This document shows, piece after piece, positions 1 to 5,237 of a DNA stretch of 10,729 nt. The notes beneath the pieces were generated by a model. The model was not told the origin of the DNA. It did no database searches and saw only the letters and a list, made by a program, of their open reading frames with translations. The first letter of the stretch is position 1, and each line of letters starts with the position of its first letter. The stretch is from Streptomyces katrae. GTDB lineage: Bacteria > Actinomycetota > Actinomycetes > Streptomycetales > Streptomycetaceae. A program made the translations under genes and the position numbers. The DNA is taken from NCBI RefSeq assembly GCF_000966975.1, contig NZ_JZWV01000740.1, positions 1 to 10,729 on the forward strand. The letters are read 5' to 3'.

Positions 1-395
1 GCCGAGGACGCCGGCAGCAGGTGCGGCGCGATCACCTCGTCGCGCGCCGCCCGAACCGCCGGCAGATGGGCCACATCCGTGACGAAGTACGTCAGCTTCA
101 CCACGTCCTCGAACCCCGCCCCGGCCGCCGCCAGGCACCGCCGCAGGTTCTCGAACACCCGGCGGGCCTGGGCGGCGGGATCGCCCTCGCCGACCACCTC
201 CCCCTTCTCGTCCAGGGCGCACTGCCCCGACACGGCCACGAACCGCCCGGTGCCCCAGACGACGTGGCTGTATCCGGTGCCGGGGCTGACACCCTCCGGC
301 GCGGCGATCCGGGTGAGGTGGCTGCCGTCACCGCTGTCGCGGCCGTCGCTGCTGTCACTGCTGCTGTGCGGGGATGAGGTCATGCGGACGATCAT
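1..395 (-). CDS. Rid/YjgF/UK114 family protein, 3' end cut by the window edge
   Basis: The visible 131 residues form a Rid-family fold: GRFVAVSGQCALDEKGEVVG, then the typical helix QARRVFENLRRCLAAAGAGFEDVVKLTYFVTDV, then a LPAVRAARDEV helix. Rid proteins are small trimeric cytoplasmic proteins; the archetype RidA hydrolyses reactive enamines/imines made by PLP enzymes. At the last visible residues this protein reads P-A-S-S where E. coli RidA has P-A-R-S with the catalytic Arg105. It may therefore belong to a Rid subgroup without that arginine, and deaminase activity should not be assumed. The N-terminus carries a Ser/Asp/Gly-rich tail of about 20 residues not typical of the family. The start could be the ATG at 395 or the in-frame ATG at 383; neither has a strong Shine-Dalgarno site. 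It begins 12 nt after the stop of the S33 hydrolase gene, so the two are probably co-transcribed and translationally coupled. Family is confident, exact role is not. Confidence 0.85.
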   Translation of the reverse strand, partial: MIVRMTSSPHSSSDSSDGRDSGDGSHLTRIAAPEGVSPGTGYSHVVWGTGRFVAVSGQCALDEKGEVVGEGDPAAQARRVFENLRRCLAAAGAGFEDVVKLTYFVTDVAHLPAVRAARDEVIAPHLLPASS

Positions 396-407
396 GCCCG
401 CCGGCGG

Positions 408-2006
408 TCAGCCCCGGAAGCCCAGCAGCCCGTGCAGGGCCGCCCCGCCCGCCGAGGCCGGCACCGCGCGGGTCGCCGCCGTCGGCTTGGGCGCGGCCTG
501 CGCCGGGCAGGACGCGTCGGCGGCCTGCCCCGTCCTCAGGTACGCGGCGAGCTTCTCGTCGAGGCACTTGTTGCCGCTCAGCGCGATCCCGTGGTTGCCC
601 CCGCCCTCCTCCACCACCAGCGCCGAGCCCGCCAGCTTGCTCCGCATGCTCACCGCCCCCTCGTACGGGGTCGCCGCGTCCTCCGTGGCCTGGAACAGCA
701 GCGCCCCCGGCAGGGCGGTGTTCGTGACGTCCGGGGCTTCGAGCGGCTCCGTCGGCCAGAACGCGCACGGTGCGTTGTACCAGGCGTTGTTCCAGGTCAT
801 GAACGGTGCCTTGGCGTGCGTGCGCCACATGTCGGCCCGCCACCTGTTCCAGTCCTTCGGCCACGCCGAGTCCCGGCACTGCACCGCCGTGTACACGCTG
901 TAGGAGTTGCCCGCCGACGGCTCCACCGCGCCGAACCGCTCGTACGCCGCCACCAGCGGCTTCGGATCCTGCTTCACCGCGTACGCCGCGAACGCCTCGG
1001 CCAGGTGCGGCCAGTAGCCGTTGTAGTAGCCACCCGGCATGTACGTGTCCTCCAGCTCGGCCGGCCCCACCTTTCCGCCGGCCGGAGTCCCGCGCAGGGC
1101 CTCGCGCATCCCGTACCAGCGCCGCTCGACGCCGGCCGGGTCGGTGCCCAGGTGGTACGTGGAGTCGTACTGGGCCACCCAGGCCAGGAACGCCTTGTGG
1201 CGGGCGTCGAAGGCCTGGTCCTGGGCCAGGTTGTCCTCGTACCAGACGCCGCCCGGGTCGACCACGGAGTCCAGGACGAGGCGGTGCACCCGGTCCGGGT
1301 GGAGCTTGGCGTACACCGCGCCCAGGTAGGTGCCGTAGGAGTAGCCGAAGTAGCTGAGCTGCTCCGCCCCGAGCGCCGTGCGCAGCACCTCCAGGTCGCG
1401 GGCGGCCGAGACGGTGCCGACGTACGGCAGCACGTCCGCGTGCTTGGCCCGGCAGGACTCGGCGAAGGAGCGCACCCGGTCCAGGTTGGCCTGCTCGGTC
1501 GCCGCGTCCAGCGGCACCGAGTCCGGCCGCACGGGCTTGAAGTGCCCGGCTCCGCAGTCCAGGGCGGGCTCGCTCTTGCCGACGCCCCGCGGGTCGAAGC
1601 CGATCACGTCGTACTGGGCGGCCACGTCCTTGGGCAGCGCGGAGGCGACGAACCCGGCCAGCGCGCGGCCACTGCCGCCCGGGCCGCCGGGGTTGACCAG
1701 GAGGGGGCCCTGGGAGACGGAGGCGGTGTGCGGGACCCGGGTCAGGGCCAGGGAGATCTGCCGCCCGGCCGGCCGCTCGTGGTCGAGGGGGACCCGGAGG
1801 GAGGCGCACTGCAGCGTCGGGTAGCGGGGGGTCGCGCAGCCGGTCCAGCGCAGCCCGGCGGCGGCCGGCGCGGGCGCGGGCGCCGGGGCGGCGGCGGTGA
1901 CGGGACTCGCGAGGGCGGCGGCGACCGTGGAGATCGCCAGCAGCAGCGCGGCGCGCCTCTTCAGCGGGCCGCGCTGCTTCGCGGGGTGCGGTACGGGGTG
2001 GAGCAT
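408..2006 (-). CDS. Secreted alpha/beta hydrolase, tripeptidyl aminopeptidase type (peptidase family S33)
   Basis: The protein has 532 residues, close to the roughly 540 of Streptomyces Tap-type tripeptidyl aminopeptidases, which remove tripeptides from free N-termini outside the cell. Residues 1-40 are a signal peptide: basic PLKRR, hydrophobic AALLLAISTVAAALA, likely cleavage near VTAAA, then an Ala-Pro linker. There is no lipobox cysteine, so it should be released. The oxyanion-hole motif NPGGPGGSG is at 105-113, the nucleophile elbow GYSYG at 221-225 (Ser223), a catalytic Asp at 443 (ATEDAATP) and His at 472 (GGNHGIA). The 440-500 region matches the TAP-like C-terminal domain. The frame is open to 2081, but the ATG at 2006 has GGGAGG four nt upstream and places the signal peptide correctly, so I chose it. 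Streptomyces carry several paralogues (Tap, SlpD, SlpE), so substrate size is uncertain. The Rid gene follows directly. Confidence 0.9.
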   Translation of the reverse strand: MLHPVPHPAKQRGPLKRRAALLLAISTVAAALASPVTAAAPAPAPAPAAAGLRWTGCATPRYPTLQCASLRVPLDHERPAGRQISLALTRVPHTASVSQGPLLVNPGGPGGSGRALAGFVASALPKDVAAQYDVIGFDPRGVGKSEPALDCGAGHFKPVRPDSVPLDAATEQANLDRVRSFAESCRAKHADVLPYVGTVSAARDLEVLRTALGAEQLSYFGYSYGTYLGAVYAKLHPDRVHRLVLDSVVDPGGVWYEDNLAQDQAFDARHKAFLAWVAQYDSTYHLGTDPAGVERRWYGMREALRGTPAGGKVGPAELEDTYMPGGYYNGYWPHLAEAFAAYAVKQDPKPLVAAYERFGAVEPSAGNSYSVYTAVQCRDSAWPKDWNRWRADMWRTHAKAPFMTWNNAWYNAPCAFWPTEPLEAPDVTNTALPGALLFQATEDAATPYEGAVSMRSKLAGSALVVEEGGGNHGIALSGNKCLDEKLAAYLRTGQAADASCPAQAAPKPTAATRAVPASAGGAALHGLLGFRG

Positions 2007-2010
2007 GGGG

Positions 2011-2016
2011 CCTCCC
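2011..2016 (-). promoter_or_regulatory. Ribosome binding site that fixes the S33 hydrolase start
   Basis: On the minus strand GGGAGG lies four nt before the ATG at 2006. The upstream in-frame alternative at 2081 has no comparable site and would put 25 charged and proline-rich residues ahead of the signal peptide. Confidence 0.7.
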
Positions 2017-2049
2017 AGCCGAGGGGTCTGGGCGGAATCGTCCCGGAAA

Positions 2050-2090
2050 CCGCGCCCGGAACGCGGGATTGGGCCGCCCATTGGCCCGAT
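2050..2090. promoter_or_regulatory. Two adjacent inverted repeats between divergent genes (possible operator)
   Basis: The first repeat is CCGCG (2050-2054), 7-nt loop, CGCGG (2062-2066). The second is ATTGGGCC (2068-2075), 7-nt spacer, GGCCCGAT (2083-2090), matching at 7 of 8 positions. They lie 44 to 84 nt upstream of the S33 hydrolase start, where a promoter or regulator site would be expected. I see no clear -10/-35 pair for either divergent gene. Short inverted repeats arise easily in such GC-rich DNA, so an operator role is only a suggestion. The rest of 2007-2276 shows nothing definite apart from the SRPBCC ribosome site. Confidence 0.25.
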
Positions 2091-2264
2091 GTGATGACCC
2101 CTCGGGCGGCGTCCGGGTCACGGGGAGGGCCGCCGGGGAGCCATCCGGGGGGCCGGCCGCCGGGACCGCGGCCACGTCGCCGGCGGGCCCGGATCCGCCT
2201 CCCCCGGATTTGGGCGGCCGCCCCGGAGGTGGTTGGCTTGCCGCGAAGAGCGAACACAACTGCT

Positions 2265-2270
2265 GGAGGA
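2265..2270 (+). promoter_or_regulatory. Ribosome binding site of the SRPBCC gene
   Basis: GGAGGA sits six nt before the ATG at 2277. This fixes the start of the small gene, whose reading frame is otherwise open far upstream through the antisense of the S33 hydrolase gene. Confidence 0.8.
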
Positions 2271-2276
2271 ACAGCT

Positions 2277-2720
2277 ATGGCGCAGGTCGAGGCCACCACG
2301 GAGCGCATCATCGGGGCCGACGCGGAGACCGTCTTCGACGCGCTGGCGGACTACACCGGCACCCGGGGCAAGCTGCTCCCCGAGCACTTCAGCGAGTACG
2401 AGGTGCGCGAGGGCGGCGACGGCGAGGGCACCCTGGTCCACTGGAAGCTCCAGGCCACCAGCAAGCGCGTCCGTGACTGCCTGCTGGAGGTCACCGAGCC
2501 CACGGACGGCCAGCTCGTGGAGAAGGACCGCAACTCGTCCATGGTCACCACCTGGACCGTCACCCCGGCCGGCGAGGGCAAGTCCAAGGCCGTCGTCAGC
2601 ACCGTCTGGAACGGCGCGGGCGGCATCGGCGGCTTCTTCGAGCGCACCTTCGCGCCCAAGGGCCTCGGCCGCATCTACGACACCGTGCTCGACAACCTGG
2701 CCCGCGAAGTCGAGGCCTGA
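2277..2720 (+). CDS. SRPBCC (START/Bet v1-like) family protein
   Basis: This is a 147-residue cytoplasmic protein without signal peptide or membrane segment, the usual length for a single SRPBCC domain. It starts in the standard way for the fold: strand VEATTERIIGADAETVFDALADYTG (residues 4-28), a loop with RGKLLPEHFSEYEVREGG, strands GTLVHWKL and RDCLLEVTEP, then MVTTWTVTPAG, KAVVSTVWNG, a Gly-rich loop (GAGGIGGFFERTFAPKG) and the long C-terminal helix LGRIYDTVLDNLAREVE. The fold holds hydrophobic ligands in a deep cavity, and members serve as polyketide cyclases, lipid carriers or stress proteins. No residues here point to a particular ligand. It stands alone, diverging from the S33 hydrolase and separated by 216 bp from the peptidase operon, so context does not define its role. 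Confidence 0.85.
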   Translation: MAQVEATTERIIGADAETVFDALADYTGTRGKLLPEHFSEYEVREGGDGEGTLVHWKLQATSKRVRDCLLEVTEPTDGQLVEKDRNSSMVTTWTVTPAGEGKSKAVVSTVWNGAGGIGGFFERTFAPKGLGRIYDTVLDNLAREVEA

Positions 2721-2793
2721 CCCGCGCCGTCGGGCCGCGGTCAGGGCAACTCCCCGTAAACGGCTCACCGGTTCGGGTGGAATTCCCAGGCCC

Positions 2794-2810
2794 GCGGCGG
2801 ACGTCGCCGC
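2794..2810. terminator. Candidate hairpin after the SRPBCC gene
   Basis: GCGGCG and CGCCGC form a perfect 6-bp stem around a 5-nt loop, 73 nt past the SRPBCC stop. There is no T-tract, but U-less hairpins are accepted as possible terminators in Streptomyces. A second stem, GCCCGGG/CCCGGGC (2857-2863 and 2871-2877, 7-nt loop), lies closer to the next promoter. Either could be chance in this GC-rich DNA. Confidence 0.3.
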
Positions 2811-2896
2811 CGTCCCGGCCGCCCACGCGTCAAGCCCCGCGCCGTGCCCCCGAGCCGCCCGGGCGTGGCCCCCGGGCCGGGGCGCGGCCGGGCGGT

Positions 2897-2902
2897 TAGG
2901 GT
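2897..2902 (+). promoter_or_regulatory. Candidate -10 element of the peptidase operon
   Basis: TAGGGT matches the TANNNT pattern of the main Streptomyces sigma factor and lies 34 nt before the ATG at 2937, which leaves a leader of about 28 nt. No good -35 hexamer is visible 17-18 nt upstream, where the DNA is CCGGGCC-rich, so an activator or another sigma factor might be needed. Between 2721 and 2936 this is the only promoter-like stretch I see. Confidence 0.4.
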
Positions 2903-2936
2903 GGGGCTCCTGTCGACCCGACTCACCGGGGGCCCG

Positions 2937-3770
2937 ATGAAGATCCTCATCTCAGCCGACATGGAAGGCGCCACGGGCGTCACCTGGCCCGCCGACGTGC
3001 TTCCGGGGACCCCCCAGTGGGAGCGCTGCCGGGGCATGTTCACCTCCGACGTGAACGCCGCCGTCCTCGGCTTCTACGAGGGCGGCGCCGACCAGGTCCT
3101 CATCAACGAGGCCCACTGGACCATGCGCAACCTCCTGCTGGAGGAGCTCGACGCCCGCGCCGAGATGATCACCGGCCGGCACAAGTCCCTCTCCATGGTC
3201 GAGGGCGTCCAGCACGGGGACGTCGACGGCGTCGCCTTCGTCGGCTACCACACCGGCGCCGGCGCCGAGGGCGTCCTCGCCCACACCTACCTGGCCAACT
3301 CCCTCACCGGCGTCTGGCTCGACGGCCTGCGCGCCAGCGAGGGCGTGCTCAACGCCCATGTGGTCGCCGAGTACGGGGTCCCGGTCATCCTCGTCACCGG
3401 CGACGATCTGACCTGCGTCGACGCGGCCGGCTACGCCCCGGACGCGCGCACCGTCGCCGTCAAGGACCACGTCTCGCGCTACGCGGCCGTCTGCCGCACC
3501 CCGGCCCGTACCGCCGCCGACATCCGGGCCGCCGCCAAGGAGGCCGTGAAGCTCGCCGTCCGGCACGAGCCGGTGCGCGGCGGACCGCACACGATGGAGG
3601 TGGAGTTCGACGCGGAGCACCTGTCGATGGCCGCCACCGTCGTCCCGGGCGTCGAACGGACCGGCGAGCGCAGGATCGCGTACACCAGCGGGACCATGTA
3701 CGAGGGGATCCGGACCTTCAAAGCGGTCACCACGGTCGTCTCGGCGGCTCTGGAGGAGCAGTATGGCTGA
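2937..3770 (+). CDS. M55 family metallopeptidase, DppA-like D-aminopeptidase
   Basis: The 277-residue protein aligns along its length with Bacillus subtilis DppA (274 residues), a zinc D-aminopeptidase that removes N-terminal D-amino acids such as D-Ala from short peptides. The metal-site residues are present: Asp8 and Glu10 in SADMEG, His60 in NEAH, His105 in GYHTGA and Glu135 in SEGVLNA, plus His116 in the AHT segment matching the conserved SHS of DppA. The GDD motif follows at 155-157. It has no signal peptide, so it should act in the cytoplasm. The frame is open back to 2844, but the ATG at 2937 gives the family N-terminus MKILISADMEG and has GGGGG four nt upstream. Its last 8 nt overlap the M20 gene, placing it first in a coupled peptidase operon. 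Substrate is inferred from the family. Confidence 0.9.
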   Translation: MKILISADMEGATGVTWPADVLPGTPQWERCRGMFTSDVNAAVLGFYEGGADQVLINEAHWTMRNLLLEELDARAEMITGRHKSLSMVEGVQHGDVDGVAFVGYHTGAGAEGVLAHTYLANSLTGVWLDGLRASEGVLNAHVVAEYGVPVILVTGDDLTCVDAAGYAPDARTVAVKDHVSRYAAVCRTPARTAADIRAAAKEAVKLAVRHEPVRGGPHTMEVEFDAEHLSMAATVVPGVERTGERRIAYTSGTMYEGIRTFKAVTTVVSAALEEQYG

Positions 3771-5217
3771 CATGCAACCGCTGGACGGCGGCCCCGGCGC
3801 GGCGGGCCCCCACGAGACGGCCGCCCACGGGCCGGCCTCCCACCGCACGGCCTCCCGCGGGCCGGCTTCCCGCGGGCCGGCTCCCCGTGCGCCGGGGGAG
3901 CCGCTGGACGCCGCGGCCCTCGACGAGGTGGTCGCGTTCACCTCGGAGCTGATCCGCATCGACACCAGCAACCGCGGCGGCGGAGACTGCCGGGAAAGAC
4001 CGGCCGCCGAGTACGCCGCCGAACGCCTCGCCGGCGCCGGACTGGAACCCGTCCTCCTCGAACGCACCCCGGGCCGCACCAACGTGGTGGCCCGCCTCGA
4101 CGGCACCGACCCCTCCGCCCCCGCCCTCCTCGTCCACGGCCACCTCGACGTGGTCCCCGCCGAAGCCGCCGACTGGAGCGTGGACCCCTTCTCCGGCGAG
4201 GTCCGCGACGGGGTGGTCTGGGGCCGCGGGGCGGTCGACATGAAGAACATGGACGCGATGGTGCTGGCCCTCGTACGGGCCTGGGCGCGCACCGGGACGC
4301 GGCCGCGGCGGGACATCGTCATCGCCTTCACCGCCGACGAGGAGGACAGCGCCGTGGACGGCTCGGGCTACCTCGCCGACCACCACCCGCACCTCTTCGA
4401 AGGCTGTACGGAGGGCCTGAGCGAGTCCGGTGCCTTCACCCTCCACACCGGACCCGGCCGGGCCCTCTACCCCATCGCCGCCGGAGAACGCGGCACCGCG
4501 TGGCTGAAGTTGACCGCGCACGGCCGCGCCGGACACGGCTCCAAACCCAACCAGGACAACGCCGTCACCCGCCTCGCCGCCGCCGTCGCCCGGATCGGCG
4601 CCCACGAGTGGCCGGTCCGCCTCACCGACACCGTCGCCGCCTGCATCACCGAACTCGCCGCCCTCCAGGGCCTGTCCGTCGACCCCCGCGCCCCCGGCTT
4701 CGACCTCGACGCGGTCCTCGGCAAACTCGGCCCCGCCGCCGCCCTGGTCGGGGCCACCCTGCGCAACAGCGCCAACCCGACGATGTTCAACGCCGGTTAC
4801 AAGCTCAACGTGATCCCCGGACACGCCACCGCCTACGTGGACGGCCGCACCCTGCCCGGCGGCGAGGCCGAGTTCACCGCCGTCCTCGACGAACTCACCG
4901 GCCCCGAAGTGGAATGGGAGTACCACCACCGGGAGGTCGCCCTCGAAGCCCCCGTCGACGGGCGGACGTACGCCGTCCTGCGGGAGGCCGTCGAACACTT
5001 CGACCCCGACGGCCACGCCGTCCCCTTCTGCATGGCGGGCGGCACCGACGCCAAGCAGTTCTCCCGCCTCGGCATCACCGGCTACGGCTACTCCCCGCTC
5101 AAGCTCCCGCCCGACTTCGACTACTGGGCCCTCTTCCACGGCGTGGACGAACGCGTCCCCGTCGAAGCCCTGCACTTCGGCGTCCGCGTCCTGGACCGCG
5201 CGCTGCGGACCCTGTGA
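3763..5217 (+). CDS. M20/M25/M40 family metallopeptidase with a repeat-containing N-terminal tail
   Basis: The 484-residue protein has the two-metal M20 hydrolase pattern. His127 and Asp129 are in GHLDVVP, the bridging Asp159 in GRGAVDMKN, the general base Glu193 and ligand Glu194 in ADEED, probably Glu221 in SESGAF, and the last His459 in FHGVDERVP. Residues about 245-365 form the lid/dimerisation domain with GRAGHGSKP. M20 enzymes hydrolyse dipeptides, peptide C-termini or N-acyl amino acids; the exact substrate cannot be read here. The catalytic domain begins near residue 48 (LDAAALDEVVAFTSELIRIDTSN). Residues 1-47 are an unusual Pro/Ala/Gly/Arg tail built on a 5-residue repeat. The ATG at 3763 has GGAGGA five nt upstream and overlaps the M55 stop (ATGGCTGA). 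The ATG at 3772 is a less likely alternative because its spacing would be 14 nt. There is no signal peptide. Confidence 0.9.
   Translation: MADMQPLDGGPGAAGPHETAAHGPASHRTASRGPASRGPAPRAPGEPLDAAALDEVVAFTSELIRIDTSNRGGGDCRERPAAEYAAERLAGAGLEPVLLERTPGRTNVVARLDGTDPSAPALLVHGHLDVVPAEAADWSVDPFSGEVRDGVVWGRGAVDMKNMDAMVLALVRAWARTGTRPRRDIVIAFTADEEDSAVDGSGYLADHHPHLFEGCTEGLSESGAFTLHTGPGRALYPIAAGERGTAWLKLTAHGRAGHGSKPNQDNAVTRLAAAVARIGAHEWPVRLTDTVAACITELAALQGLSVDPRAPGFDLDAVLGKLGPAAALVGATLRNSANPTMFNAGYKLNVIPGHATAYVDGRTLPGGEAEFTAVLDELTGPEVEWEYHHREVALEAPVDGRTYAVLREAVEHFDPDGHAVPFCMAGGTDAKQFSRLGITGYGYSPLKLPPDFDYWALFHGVDERVPVEALHFGVRVLDRALRTL
3831..3890 (+). repeat. Four tandem 15-bp units in the 5' part of the M20 gene
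   Basis: Units begin at 3831, 3846, 3861 and 3876. The third (gccggcttcccgcgg) and its neighbours differ at only a few positions. They are in frame and encode the pentapeptide series GPASH, RTASR, GPASR, GPAPR. The repeat falls in the tail outside the conserved catalytic domain, so length changes should be tolerated. Confidence 0.75.
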
Positions 5218-5237
5218 TGGTGGCCCCGTGATGGCGG
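5210..5237 (+). repeat. Imperfect 14-bp duplication at the M20/S9 junction, creating a four-codon mini-ORF
   Basis: The segments 5210-5223 and 5224-5237 match at 12 of 14 positions, and both contain GTGATGG. As a result the M20 stop TGA (5215-5217) shares its A with an ATG (5217-5219) that opens a four-codon frame (M-V-A-P). The stop of that frame (5229-5231) shares its A with the ATG of the S9 gene at 5231. Both overlaps are TGATG, a common coupling signal. Confidence 0.6.

Noticed and set aside
2190..2210. ATCCG/CGGAT inverted repeat upstream of the SRPBCC gene
   Set aside because: It is a 5-bp stem in a C-rich stretch with no promoter element next to it; expected by chance.
432..2276. Upstream extension of the SRPBCC reading frame
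   Set aside because: The extension is antisense to the S33 hydrolase and has no family similarity. The ATG at 2277 has a clear ribosome site and the correct domain start.
3831..3890. Short repeats as a possible CRISPR array
   Set aside because: Units are contiguous, 15 bp, in frame and without spacers, inside a coding region.
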